Shown: positions 25,612 through 34,310 of the stretch, one piece after another
Layout of the letters: each line of letters opens with the position of its first letter
How positions within the stretch are numbered: position 1 is the stretch's first letter
NCBI GenBank assembly: GCA_030428705.1
Contig: JAUIDI010000008.1
Coordinates: 92,549 to 156,548, forward strand
Direction: 5' to 3'
DNA: 64,000 nucleotides
Source of the DNA: Bacteroidia bacterium
Lineage (GTDB): Bacteria > Bacteroidota > Bacteroidia > Flavobacteriales > Flavobacteriaceae
Translations under genes and position numbers: made by a program
Notes under the pieces: model-generated
What the model was told of the DNA's origin: nothing
Databases searched by the model: none
What the model saw: the letters and a program-made list of their open reading frames with translations, nothing else

Positions 25612-26151
25612 TTAGAACAGGAAATATCTAAGGCCCAATCCGGCATAGGGATAGAATTGACCTACATCGCTATTTATATGGTAGTATTCGTTCGCTTTTA
25701 TCAAAAGGGAAAAGTCGTTGCTGAGGGTTATTTCTCCTTCAATTCCGACGAAAACCCCATATATAAATTGACTTTTGGCATCCAGAATGGCACCATTGGA
25801 CAAAAGACTATTTCCGTTATTGATGACCTCATAGCCGAAAATACCGCCGCCGCCAACATTGATGGCATATTTTTTAAAGTTCTTTTGCTCCCAAACTTTA
25901 ATGAAATACCCTGGCTGTACTGTAAATATGTTGTAGGGAATATCGAAACTTCCTTTATCCTCCGCAATGGCTGCAAATACACTTAATTGTGCATATCGGT
26001 TTCGGTTCAAATGGTAATTATACGTCCCCATAATCCCGAAACCATCTTCGGCGTAACCCCCACTTAGCCCTACGGAAGATGCATAGTTGCCGCTTTGGGA
26101 GTAGGCCAAAGTTGAAATAAAAAGTGCTAGAATTATCGTATTGATTTTCAT
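25612..26151 (-). CDS. traO: TraO-like outer-membrane conjugation protein
   Basis: Start at ATG 26151 (179 residues), which begins a signal peptide (MKINTIILALFIST, cleavage after 'AYSQS'); an upstream in-frame ATG lies inside traN. The mature part is a small beta barrel with Gly/aromatic-rich strands ('SVGLSGGYAEDGFGIMGTY', 'GGGIFGYEV') and ends in a C-terminal Phe ('YFLF'), as outer-membrane barrels do. It follows traN by one base. TraO of Bacteroidetes elements is needed for transfer in related systems and probably belongs to the outer-membrane part of the channel. Confidence 0.8.
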   Translation of the reverse strand: MKINTIILALFISTLAYSQSGNYASSVGLSGGYAEDGFGIMGTYNYHLNRNRYAQLSVFAAIAEDKGSFDIPYNIFTVQPGYFIKVWEQKNFKKYAINVGGGGIFGYEVINNGNSLLSNGAILDAKSQFIYGVFVGIEGEITLSNDFSLLIKANEYYHINSDVGQFYPYAGLGLRYFLF

Positions 26152-26152
26152 T

Positions 26153-27115
26153 TTAAAAGTGTATAGGGTTGTTGATAATTTCATGGCCTATCTTCAATGA
26201 AAGATTTCGATTTCCGGATTCTTCATCCAATTCAACGACCACCTCTTTCTTTTCATCCAAAGCAAACTTTTTAAAGACGATTACAAAGTGGTTTTCACTT
26301 TTACCCGAAACCGTTTTTGGTCGTTTGTAAACGAATACCGGTTCCAAAGGCATTTTTTGGTTGCTACTGCTATTTTTATAATTAGTGGCCAGTTGATGCT
26401 TAATGAAGTTGATGTCCAAGTCAAGCCCCTCTTTGTTCTCGATACGGTACTGAAAATAGAGTTCGTCCTCATTGTAATACACTCCCTTTAGCCAAAGGAA
26501 AACATTGTCCAGCCTTGAGAAATAACGACTAATCTTTGCCTTATCGAACTGCATATAATAGCATCGCAGACGGTAATATTCCATGGGGTCTTTCTCGTAG
26601 AGTTCTTTTGTAGCCCTGTCAATAGAATTTGTTGCCGAATCTTTGGTTGATATTGTGAGTTGTTCTTCTGGAATTTCTATCCGTTTTATTTTTGTTTCTG
26701 AACCTGGATCCGCAACGTCCAAACTAATTGACTTGGAATTACCATTGATATTGGTGATCGCCTTTTCGGGCTTGATGTACCACGTAAACTTCTTTGGTTT
26801 TTCCTTTAGTTTCAAAATAAAGTCATAAACGTTACCTGATTCGGTAATTACCGTATGGTTTGTGAAGTTTTCTTTTTCAGGTGCCAGCTCATCATAGTAT
26901 AACTTTAAGATTCGCCCATGGAATTTACTTCCAGCGGCCTTTGGCAAATCCGCTATAAAACCAAAGTCGTTACCGATAATACTTTCCGAAATATTCTCGG
27001 GAAATATTAAAATGGTCTTGTACTTTTTGGAAACTTCCAAAGTATCGGTACAGTATTGTGCCGTACCCTTGCACATCATGGTTAAAGCCAATATGAAAAA
27101 AAACTGTTTTGCCAT
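26153..27115 (-). CDS. traN: TraN (DUF4138), VirB9-like channel protein
   Basis: A 320-residue exported protein with signal peptide (residues 1-19, ending 'GTAQYC'). 'KTILIFPENISESIIG' near 33-48 and 'GNVYDFILKLKEKPKKFTWYI' near 95-114 mark the DUF4138/TraN family, with a C-terminal domain containing 'VFVYKRP' and 'HFVIVFKKF'. It is believed to act like VirB9 in the outer-membrane core of the type IV secretion channel, partnering TraM. It sits three bases after traM. Confidence 0.85.
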   Translation of the reverse strand: MAKQFFFILALTMMCKGTAQYCTDTLEVSKKYKTILIFPENISESIIGNDFGFIADLPKAAGSKFHGRILKLYYDELAPEKENFTNHTVITESGNVYDFILKLKEKPKKFTWYIKPEKAITNINGNSKSISLDVADPGSETKIKRIEIPEEQLTISTKDSATNSIDRATKELYEKDPMEYYRLRCYYMQFDKAKISRYFSRLDNVFLWLKGVYYNEDELYFQYRIENKEGLDLDINFIKHQLATNYKNSSSNQKMPLEPVFVYKRPKTVSGKSENHFVIVFKKFALDEKKEVVVELDEESGNRNLSLKIGHEIINNPIHF

Positions 27116-27118
27116 TTT

Positions 27119-28114
27119 TTATGCTTTTGGTACTAGAATTACACGATCCCCGTTGACCAGTAAAATCTTATCTCGTTCTTTGTATTTTTTCTTTTGGAAA
27201 AAATTGCCAAAAGACCTTACTAGATTACGGGCCAAGGGCGATTCTATCGATTCCCCCGCCGCTTCGGATAGTTCGTTTACACCTTCCCGTTCAATATTCG
27301 CCCTAAATTCCTGCATTAGTGCTCCTGCCCGCTCATTGTGAAGTCCTATCATTCCATCTTCTTTATCCATAGCTGTCAATGACATCTTTACATTGTCGAT
27401 ATTGGTTACTTCCAATATTATCCGTGAACCTTGTATGTTTGAGGTGGCATAAACAAAAGTGTTCTTTGGAAATCGCTTACCGTTGTAATAAGTATCCTCC
27501 ATTAAAATCAATTTTACGCGATTACCAGGAAGAATGAACTGGTCGCGATAGATGGCTGCATCGAGGGAAATTGAATTGGCGGAAGGTTTATTTGAGGACG
27601 CTACGTAGGGTGCGGAATAATCCTGACTTCGGGAAAGGCGTTCGTCACGTGCTTCCATCATCAGTTTTCGATACTCCAACTTTTCCTTAAATTCAGTTCT
27701 AGGATCGGCAGTCGATTTTTGTGTTGAAGCAGGCATAATTTCTGCGGATTCCATCGATGGTTTATCATCGAATGAAAAAGCGTTCAGTTCTTCCAGAACC
27801 AGTTCCAAAGAATCATTTTTCCGTTTGGTCTCCACGATGTTTTTTAACGTGCCATTATTGCGTAATCGTTCCAAAGAATCCTCTTGCGATTTTTTGTAAA
27901 GCTCATTGGGTCGTTGGACTTTAAGTTCATTCTCTTGACCGGGAAGCTTGTTGTTATAACCGTCGTCCTCCGCCAATGGCCTGTTTTCTTCTCCGAAAGA
28001 ACCTAGACTGTTCACAAGAAAGTATATCGTCAGGAGCACGACAATCGGAGCCGACAACGCAAATAATTTGTGCTGTCTTACCCATGTATTGAATGTTTCG
28101 CGGTCAAGTTTCAT
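27119..28114 (-). CDS. traM: TraM, VirB10-like inner-membrane/periplasmic channel protein
   Basis: A 331-residue protein with one N-terminal helix (about 17-35, 'LFALSAPIVVLLTIYFLVNS'), a long charged, Pro/Asn-rich periplasmic linker (about 40-180) and a C-terminal beta domain. The C terminus contains 'FPKNTFVYATSNIQGSR', 'LTAMDKEDGMIGLHNERAG' and the end 'RDKILLVNGDRVILVPKA', which identify conjugative-transposon TraM. It spans the periplasm like VirB10. Its ATG overlaps the traK stop by 4 bp. Confidence 0.9.
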   Translation of the reverse strand: MKLDRETFNTWVRQHKLFALSAPIVVLLTIYFLVNSLGSFGEENRPLAEDDGYNNKLPGQENELKVQRPNELYKKSQEDSLERLRNNGTLKNIVETKRKNDSLELVLEELNAFSFDDKPSMESAEIMPASTQKSTADPRTEFKEKLEYRKLMMEARDERLSRSQDYSAPYVASSNKPSANSISLDAAIYRDQFILPGNRVKLILMEDTYYNGKRFPKNTFVYATSNIQGSRIILEVTNIDNVKMSLTAMDKEDGMIGLHNERAGALMQEFRANIEREGVNELSEAAGESIESPLARNLVRSFGNFFQKKKYKERDKILLVNGDRVILVPKA

Positions 28115-28731
28115 TGTAAATCATTGTTTTCTAGAACATGGAACCGGATAATCTTTAACCCGTTCAAATTATTAGGTGTTGATTTGGTCTCCAAGAGAAA
28201 ACCGCTGGTCACTAGATTTCGATATTCCGTCTTTTCATTCTTGCGTATTTTTTGTTTTCCCATAAACCGAAAGGCAAAGGGGTAAGCGGAGTAGTCGATA
28301 TATAGCGAATCTTGCTCCACTTCAATGGAATAGTCGCTTTTGGCGACATCCTCATAATAGTTTTGATCCAACAGGCGGTTGTACAGCCGCTTACCGGAAT
28401 GGTCTATCATATAGAGTGCCTTGCCCTCTATATTCCTTTTAATAAATCGTAGGTCGGGTTCTAACGAAAAGAACAGTTCGTGGAAGTTTTTTACATGTCC
28501 TTCGCACAAAATATCGAGCGCACGTTTGGGGTCGTTTATGCGCACAGCGGCCAATTTTTGTCCGTTGTCAAGCAAATAAAAACGGTTTTTTGCGCTTTCG
28601 TTCGTTTTATATCCAAAGTAAATATTGAACAAAGTGCAACCTACCGTAAGAGCTAAAGATATATAAAGAACCCTGTTGCTATTAGCACGAATCTTGTTTA
28701 AATCGTTGAAAATGTGATAAGTATCGTTCAT
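28111..28731 (-). CDS. traK: TraK, VirB8-like
   Basis: A 206-residue protein with a cytoplasmic tail, one membrane helix (about 22-42) and a periplasmic VirB8-like fold. The segment 'ALDILCEGHVKNFHELFFSL' and the phrase 'RFMGKQKIRKNEKTEYRNLVTSGFL' are characteristic of Bacteroidetes TraK. VirB8 proteins nucleate assembly of the type IV channel. It is 46 bp downstream of traJ and overlaps traM by 4 bp. Confidence 0.88.
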   Translation of the reverse strand: MNDTYHIFNDLNKIRANSNRVLYISLALTVGCTLFNIYFGYKTNESAKNRFYLLDNGQKLAAVRINDPKRALDILCEGHVKNFHELFFSLEPDLRFIKRNIEGKALYMIDHSGKRLYNRLLDQNYYEDVAKSDYSIEVEQDSLYIDYSAYPFAFRFMGKQKIRKNEKTEYRNLVTSGFLLETKSTPNNLNGLKIIRFHVLENNDLQ

Positions 28732-28777
28732 CTGTTTATGCGCAATCGTTAAAAATCCATATTTATCGTTAAGGTGT

Positions 28778-29689
28778 TTACTGTATCAATGTTCTTACTC
28801 CCTTTGTAGCCCCTCCCGTCTTGGCATCGACCGTAGTTTGTGCTGCTTTTTTGGTATAGTGTTTTGTACGCTCCTTTAAGTGACCTGCACTTACGTTCAT
28901 TCCCTGAACAATGAAATTGGAGAGTACCGGTGCCTTGAAATACATAAAAACGTTCATGAAAATCAAAAGCCCGCTCGTGAGTACCAACCCCAAATCGGCT
29001 TCTCCGCCCTGAAGTATGGAACCGATCAGCTTGTCGAGAATGTTCAACATGAAATTGTCAATGAGGTACAGCATGGGGATCCATAAACAAACGCTCATGA
29101 ACTTTTGTAGCCACGCCTTCCACATTCCCCCGAACACGGGAATGAACGAAAGCCCGATATTCAAAGGGCCGAAAATGATAAGAACGAAGAGGTAAATGAC
29201 TGACATCGCTTTGATACCAATGAATACGACCGCCGATATGACCGATGCGACCATGACGACCACGGAGGTTATGGAACTGAGAACAAACGCCTGAAATGCT
29301 TCAGGATCTGCACTTAAAAGTACCCAAGACCAGGCATAATCGGAAGAGGACTTCACTTGTGCGACCAAGACCTTCATTTGCAATATGTCCCAAGAAATAT
29401 CATTGCTCTTAAAGGAGTTGCCGATGCCCTGATAAAAATCAAGAATGGTCATTGTTACTACTTTGTAATTGAGCAATAAAACGGCCAAGGGAACCCATTT
29501 CAGGTATTCCAAAAAAACTGCTCTTGTTTGGGGGTTCACAAAGACCCTAAGCGCGAGCAATGCGATACCGATAAAGGCGAACTGCTGCCCAATATCAACA
29601 ATCGCATCGGTCGCCTCGAACGCATCGGCAATGTACTGGTCGAACATATCGTTGACCGTTTCGCGTATTCCTTTTTCCGTGACCTGCAT
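28778..29689 (-). CDS. traJ: TraJ, VirB6-like polytopic membrane protein
   Basis: A 303-residue protein with about six to seven hydrophobic segments (about 30-50, 58-80, 125-150, 155-180, 190-215 and 235-260) and a soluble basic C terminus ('KERTKHYTKKAAQTTVDAKT'). Position between TraI and TraK and the overall build match TraJ, the VirB6-like scaffold of the inner-membrane channel. The segment 'PLNIGLSFIPVFGGMWKAWL' is a good family marker. Confidence 0.85.
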   Translation of the reverse strand: MQVTEKGIRETVNDMFDQYIADAFEATDAIVDIGQQFAFIGIALLALRVFVNPQTRAVFLEYLKWVPLAVLLLNYKVVTMTILDFYQGIGNSFKSNDISWDILQMKVLVAQVKSSSDYAWSWVLLSADPEAFQAFVLSSITSVVVMVASVISAVVFIGIKAMSVIYLFVLIIFGPLNIGLSFIPVFGGMWKAWLQKFMSVCLWIPMLYLIDNFMLNILDKLIGSILQGGEADLGLVLTSGLLIFMNVFMYFKAPVLSNFIVQGMNVSAGHLKERTKHYTKKAAQTTVDAKTGGATKGVRTLIQ

Positions 29690-29699
29690 ATTCCTGTTC

Positions 29700-30317
29700 T
29701 TATTCTTTGTTCATATTGATCAAGGACAACTTGGCCTCCCGAAAAGCGTTGATTTGCGAGAGTTTGTTATTGTAGGCGATCAAGCCGTCCAGAAGCTGTT
29801 CGAGTTTCGAGTTGATGCCGCTGACTTTTTTTAGGCGCTCTTCGGGAAGGATGATGGATTTGGTTTTGATAATCCCATTACATTGTTTGAACAGGTTTTT
29901 GGCCTCTAGAATCGCATTGGCCGTATAGCCTGCAAATTCCTGAATTTCATCCTGCTCTAGATGTTTCCATTTTTGGATGCTATTTTTAGAACTTCTGTAA
30001 GCTTCAAGAATCTTATCCTTTAAATCCATGGTCATGTTGACATCCGTCGATTTCATAACATAATCGGGCGAAGACTTCTTGGCATCGAGTTCTTCCTTCA
30101 GAATTTTTCTCGATTTTGAGGTCTCGTTGTTGTTCTTTTCCATCAGATTGATGAGTCGCCCCAAGTTCTTGTTGACAGCCTTTAATTGGATGTTTATGTT
30201 CATCAATTGGCTGTTGACCATACCAACGCTGGCATTGGTAGCGGCGTCCGTTACGGGTATTTGCGCCGCCATAATAAACGGAACAATCGTTACTAGGATA
30301 AATAGTCTTCTTTTCAT
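29700..30317 (-). CDS. traI: TraI-like (DUF4141/TrbJ-type) exported coiled-coil protein
   Basis: A 205-residue protein with signal peptide (MKRRLFILVTIVPFIMAAQ, cleavage near residue 19) and a helical mature part rich in Asn/Lys with heptad-like Leu/Ile ('LMNINIQLKAVNKNLGRLI' about 38-56). It lies between traG and traJ where TraI/DUF4141 proteins occur. TrbJ/VirB5-like proteins are thought to form minor pilus or channel components. The start overlaps the traG stop by 4 bp. Sequence resemblance is looser than for its neighbours. Confidence 0.75.
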   Translation of the reverse strand: MKRRLFILVTIVPFIMAAQIPVTDAATNASVGMVNSQLMNINIQLKAVNKNLGRLINLMEKNNNETSKSRKILKEELDAKKSSPDYVMKSTDVNMTMDLKDKILEAYRSSKNSIQKWKHLEQDEIQEFAGYTANAILEAKNLFKQCNGIIKTKSIILPEERLKKVSGINSKLEQLLDGLIAYNNKLSQINAFREAKLSLINMNKE

Positions 30318-32863
30318 TTGTTTTTGTTTTTAGGGGAATTTTCGTAGGCGTAGGCCTTTGCGGTAAGCTCCCAATTATTATGATTGTTAGTGTATAGTTT
30401 TTTGATCCTTGAGCTTTCCGTAGGATTGGTCTCGTAGATACATTTTTCTTCCACCGAGGTTTCCACGCCATATACTTTTACCCTGTCCATCCAACAAAAG
30501 GCTACCTCACGGAACTTCCGGCCTTCCGGAAGGTCTTTATTGATGGATAGGATGAGTTGCTTCTGTTTTTCTCCAAGACCCATGACGGACTGGATTCGGT
30601 CAAAAGACTGAGCGAAATCCCGCATATCCAAAAAGACCTTAATGTGGGAATTGACCACAATGGCGTTTTTGATAATCTCCGAGGAGGTAAAGTCATCCAC
30701 CTTCTGTGAAATAAAAATGGGTTGGCCACCAAGTTTTCGCGCCATTCTCGATTGGCTGTTGAAATAATGTGCCAGTTCCGGTCTGACCAATGCCTTCCAT
30801 GCCTCGTCTACCGCTAAGATTTTATTTATGGACAGTTTCGAGGGGTCGTGCATTTTCTTATTGAAAATTTCCATGACCATCAGCGCGATAATGGGAAATA
30901 ACAGCTCGTTGTCTATAAGTTTACCCAACTTGAAGTACACCACCTTTTGGTCGCTAAGCCCTGTGATTCTATTATCCTCTTTGTTCAACAAATTCCCTCT
31001 GGGGCCATCGGAACGGTATTTTTCCAATAGGAAGAGAAAAACATTGGGATCGAACTTTTCCTTCGGAATTTTCTTGGCTTTTATCAAAGCCGAGACCTGC
31101 TTCTTACAGAATTCGAAAAAGGTATCGAACTTAAAATTTGAATCATCGTTCTCCCACATGGCACTATAGTAGCCTGAAACCAAAAGTTCAAGAACGGTAT
31201 TCGTAACCTCAAGATCATTGCCATTGTCCGTACTCCCTGTAATCAATTTTAGCAGGGATACCAGATGTAGCAACTTACTTTCCGCCAAGGTCTGTTTCTC
31301 GGTGGTAGATCGGATAAAATCATGTTTGTCCAGTAAAAAGGGGTTGAAGGTAAACGGGCGAGCATCGTCATGTTGTAGAACGACCCCACCGAATACCTTC
31401 GTCAGTTTGTCGTAGGAGTTGCCATCCTCCATGATAACGGCCTCGCCGCCCTGCCGTAGTTCGGAAGCAATATAGTGATTGACATAGTAGGACTTACCAC
31501 CTCCCGATCCGGAGGCGACAAGCATACCACGGTTAAATATCCAATCCTTTTTTTCGGGTTCCCGGTAGACACTTACCGACAAGGGTCGCCCTGAAATCCG
31601 ATCCACCAATCGCATTCCATAAGCCGAATTCGTAGTATCCTTGTAGCCACCCTCAAAATAGAGTAGGGAGGAGGCCATGTCACTTGGCATGGGCATGTAC
31701 ATATCCGAGGAGATTCCTATGCTGTTTCCCGGAACCCCTGCAAAAAACAAGTTCTTTCGATCTATGGTATTCTGTTTTGCGTTTATTCTCAATTTTTTGA
31801 AGGCCGAGCCAACGGAATTTTCCATCTGTCTTTGATGGTCTTTTCCTTCATCAAAACCAAATACGTTCAAATGATAAAAGACCGTTTCCTTGTGGTTTTC
31901 AAGAACCTCTTTGGTGTACTCATAGATTTGATCGGCGAAAATGGTGTTACTATCATCCTTCTTTCCCGAACTGAACCGTTGAAAGCTCTTGGCTTTTCGT
32001 CGAAGGCTGGCCAAGGCTTTTTCTTGATTCGGGATATAGATGTATTGGTTGATAATATGTTCATGGGGTACCTTAAAGCCCAAAGAGAAAAGGTTACCGA
32101 TGGGGAAGCGATTGTGCCGGGTCGTGAATTTGCCGTACAGTTCGTGGGTGCCGATATGGTCCTTGGTAAACTGGTCTAGGTTTTCGAGCGTGAAAAATTG
32201 GCCCTGTTTGTTCCCAATGTTGACGCGATTACCACAAAAGTCAATATCCTTCAAATTTTGGTTTTTTTCGGACAGTCCGAAATATTTGGCGTACAGTCCG
32301 TTTTCTGAAAACAGTTCGTCGTATTCCAATATGTTGGATTTGATAAGTCCGGTCGAATTGATCAAGTTGTTGACGCTCGCTACCTGGTTCTCGAAATCCG
32401 CCAATACATTTGTATCAATGAATTCTTTGGGGACCGTATGGTTTAGATAGAAATCCCTGTTCTTGTCCAAGAAACCGTTCGCCCGTTTAGAACTGTACTT
32501 GATATAATTTTTGGGCACGATACTGATATACAGGTAATGGGTTCCTACCTGATAAGGACGGTCTTCAAAATGGTGCTCGTTGGCCCGTTCCAAAAAATCG
32601 CCTTGCAAACGTTCCTTGATCGGACGATAATTTTCCTGAAGGAAAAAATCCTGTCTGTGGAGCAGCCGGTTCGGCCCCAGGACGGCGATAATATTAAAGA
32701 ACAGTTCTTGAAGGAGTCCATATTCCGAGGCATCCAATGTGAATACTTCGGGAAGTTCCAATTGCAAAGGGATAGTCACACACCCCTTTTCTTTCGCGAT
32801 CAAGGATTGCCTTTCATAACCGTAGATGGGGAACGCATCCCAAAGTGCTACCTGTTTTTCCAT
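30314..32863 (-). CDS. traG: TraG, VirB4-like conjugation ATPase
   Basis: An 849-residue cytoplasmic AAA-type ATPase. Walker A is near 451-460 ('ASGSGGGKSYYV'), Walker B near 680 ('ILAVDEAWKAL'), and the C-terminal part has 'IFISQKVDDF' (sensor region) and 'IKVFLDMRDFAQSFDRIQSV'. The N-terminal half is the VirB4 membrane-proximal domain. It powers assembly and substrate passage through the type IV channel. Its start overlaps the traF end by 16 bp and its end overlaps traI by 4 bp, so the three genes are tightly coupled. Confidence 0.92.
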   Translation of the reverse strand: MEKQVALWDAFPIYGYERQSLIAKEKGCVTIPLQLELPEVFTLDASEYGLLQELFFNIIAVLGPNRLLHRQDFFLQENYRPIKERLQGDFLERANEHHFEDRPYQVGTHYLYISIVPKNYIKYSSKRANGFLDKNRDFYLNHTVPKEFIDTNVLADFENQVASVNNLINSTGLIKSNILEYDELFSENGLYAKYFGLSEKNQNLKDIDFCGNRVNIGNKQGQFFTLENLDQFTKDHIGTHELYGKFTTRHNRFPIGNLFSLGFKVPHEHIINQYIYIPNQEKALASLRRKAKSFQRFSSGKKDDSNTIFADQIYEYTKEVLENHKETVFYHLNVFGFDEGKDHQRQMENSVGSAFKKLRINAKQNTIDRKNLFFAGVPGNSIGISSDMYMPMPSDMASSLLYFEGGYKDTTNSAYGMRLVDRISGRPLSVSVYREPEKKDWIFNRGMLVASGSGGGKSYYVNHYIASELRQGGEAVIMEDGNSYDKLTKVFGGVVLQHDDARPFTFNPFLLDKHDFIRSTTEKQTLAESKLLHLVSLLKLITGSTDNGNDLEVTNTVLELLVSGYYSAMWENDDSNFKFDTFFEFCKKQVSALIKAKKIPKEKFDPNVFLFLLEKYRSDGPRGNLLNKEDNRITGLSDQKVVYFKLGKLIDNELLFPIIALMVMEIFNKKMHDPSKLSINKILAVDEAWKALVRPELAHYFNSQSRMARKLGGQPIFISQKVDDFTSSEIIKNAIVVNSHIKVFLDMRDFAQSFDRIQSVMGLGEKQKQLILSINKDLPEGRKFREVAFCWMDRVKVYGVETSVEEKCIYETNPTESSRIKKLYTNNHNNWELTAKAYAYENSPKNKNK

Positions 32864-33171
32864 AGCAACAGATTTTCAAACGGATTGGAAACTTTGATTG
32901 TATCGGGCTTTTGGGAATCCGCCAGTTTTTTGACAAAGCCGTTAGCGCCATAGGTTCGGGAATAGAACAACAGTACAAGGAAGACGATTGCGATGACGAT
33001 GGCCATCAATAGCAAGGCCCAGATCATCGGAATAAAGGTGGAAATTACCAGACCGAGCATGATGGCTGTCAGTACCAAATACAGACAATACATAATGTAT
33101 TTAGCCTTGAGTCCTTTATATAGGACATCCTTTTGCAGCCCCTTTTGGATAGGGATATATTGATTCTTCAT
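32848..33171 (-). CDS. traF: TraF (DUF4133)
   Basis: A 107-residue protein whose first part ('IPIQKGLQKDVLYKGLKAKY') and two adjacent membrane helices (about 26-46 and 50-70) are diagnostic of DUF4133/TraF, comparable to VirB3. It is a small inner-membrane subunit that works with the VirB4-like TraG. The final Trp-Lys-Asn-Arg is encoded inside the traG start region. Confidence 0.9.
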   Translation of the reverse strand: MKNQYIPIQKGLQKDVLYKGLKAKYIMYCLYLVLTAIMLGLVISTFIPMIWALLLMAIVIAIVFLVLLFYSRTYGANGFVKKLADSQKPDTIKVSNPFENLLLWKNR

Positions 33172-33183
33172 GCGACGGGAAAT

Positions 33184-33543
33184 TTAGATGTTGGCAATTT
33201 CCTCGCCGATGGCGATCAGGGCAAAAAAGATGGCGATACCGATGACGGCCTTACCCAACTTATTGGCAAGATCGGTCTGCTGGTCGCGTATATAGAGATA
33301 GGCAAGCCCTGTTATGGCAATGGCGACACCGGCAATGATCTTGATAATGTCGACGATTTCACGGGATAAGGTCTTGGAATCGTTCTTAAAATCCTGTGCC
33401 TCCTGTAAGAGTTGTTCGAATTGCCCGTAGGAGCAAAGAGGAATGCAGATTAGAATCAGAACTAGGAGAAATAGTTCAGGTTTCGGAATCCGGCGGGTCT
33501 TCTTCCGCCGTATCCTTGTTGCGGATAACTTTGAGTTTTTCAT
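33184..33543 (-). CDS. traE: TraE (DUF4134), VirB2-like
   Basis: A 119-residue exported protein: a very basic n-region (residues 1-22), hydrophobic core ('LFLLVLILICIPLCSYG') and then two membrane helices (about 66-84 and 94-115, 'IIAGVAIAITGLAYLYI' and 'AVIGIAIFFALIAIG'). DUF4134 proteins are thought to be the pilin-like subunit. The only usable start, ATG 33543, lies 68 bp inside the preceding gene. A promoter-like repeat sits 128 bp upstream inside that gene (33671-33714). Confidence 0.88.
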   Translation of the reverse strand: MKNSKLSATRIRRKKTRRIPKPELFLLVLILICIPLCSYGQFEQLLQEAQDFKNDSKTLSREIVDIIKIIAGVAIAITGLAYLYIRDQQTDLANKLGKAVIGIAIFFALIAIGEEIANI

Positions 33544-33826
33544 GCTTTTTGCGAGTTAAGGAATTTGAATCATCATCTAATGAACCCTCTTTAAAAGCTT
33601 CCAGAAGCTTTGAAGTGTCTTCCACTTCGTCTATCTGGTCGAGTACAGCTCCTAAATCGGTCTGTTTATTATTTGATTTATTTACAAATTTATTATTTAT
33701 ATGCAAATAAGCAAATTTATCTGAATCTTTTTTCTTTGAAGTTCTTTTCTTTTTGAGCAGCACCCACGAAACGTAGCCATAATAGATAAGGGCCAAACCA
33801 ATCAATATGTACCAATAGCTACTCAT
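33476..33826 (-). CDS. Small membrane protein in the traC/traD position
   Basis: A 116-residue product with one N-terminal membrane helix (about 4-24, 'YWYILIGLALIYYGYVSWVLL'), a Lys-rich stop-transfer segment and an acidic C-terminal tail. I recognise no family. It occupies the place of traC/traD in related operons and overlaps traE by 68 bp. Codons about 38-52 are encoded by a repeat nearly identical to a promoter region at 46643-46686, so this part of the DNA may be regulatory as well as coding. Confidence 0.6.
   Translation of the reverse strand: MSSYWYILIGLALIYYGYVSWVLLKKKRTSKKKDSDKFAYLHINNKFVNKSNNKQTDLGAVLDQIDEVEDTSKLLEAFKEGSLDDDSNSLTRKKHEKLKVIRNKDTAEEDPPDSET
33671..33714 (-). promoter_or_regulatory. 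Internal promoter/operator repeat (copy B) facing traE-traQ
   Basis: Read on the minus strand, TTG (33714-33712) is followed by 19 bases and TAAATTTG, an exact Bacteroidetes promoter. The 44-bp block matches 46643-46686 at 40 of 44 positions by direct count. The spacer contains TTATTTGCATATAA, a one-mismatch version of the perfect palindrome in the other copy. Placed 128 bp before traE, it could start a second tra transcript under the same control as the M23 peptidase gene. Confidence 0.55.
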
Positions 33827-33835
33827 TTTTCTTTA

Positions 33836-34300
33836 TTATTCCTGTTCGATAAGGTTTAGCAGTTTCCTGAACTTTTGCTGTATAAAATCTTCCAAAACCT
33901 TTCGCATCAAATCATTGCGATGGGTTTTGATCTCTAATTTATAGGATGCTCCCTGTGCCAATTTCTCATATTTGGCCATACACTCCCTACTAAGTGAGAG
34001 CACGAACGATTCCTTTCTGTCCCTGAAGCTTTCCGCTTTTAGGAACTGTTCGAACTTTTGTACAGCATATCCATTGCCTTCCGGTGCATTTTCACATTTT
34101 TGGGGTTTCGAATTCCCAATAGCCGTAGTTTCGTCCTTTTTCTTAACGGATTTTCGCTCAGAATGTTGTTTGTTCTCCAGCGTAGACTTGCTAGGCACCC
34201 GTTCGTTTTTCAACTCTTCCAGAACATCCACGGTTTTCTTGTTTTTCTCCGCCATTTTTTGAATAAGTCCTAGCGTATCAATTTTCCGTTGTTTTTTCAT
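33836..34300 (-). CDS. TraB-like (DUF3408-type) protein
   Basis: A 154-residue basic protein following the ParA-like gene. The N-terminal half is Lys-rich and low complexity. The C-terminal half ('SFVLSLSRECMAKYEKLA' and 'THRNDLMRKVLEDFIQQKF', about 105-150) looks like the small helical DNA-binding region of DUF3408/TraB proteins. It is probably the partner of the ParA-like protein in transfer or partition. It starts 10 bp after that gene's stop. Family assignment is by position and pattern only. Confidence 0.55.
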   Translation of the reverse strand: MKKQRKIDTLGLIQKMAEKNKKTVDVLEELKNERVPSKSTLENKQHSERKSVKKKDETTAIGNSKPQKCENAPEGNGYAVQKFEQFLKAESFRDRKESFVLSLSRECMAKYEKLAQGASYKLEIKTHRNDLMRKVLEDFIQQKFRKLLNLIEQE

Positions 34301-34310
34301 GATTCCACTT

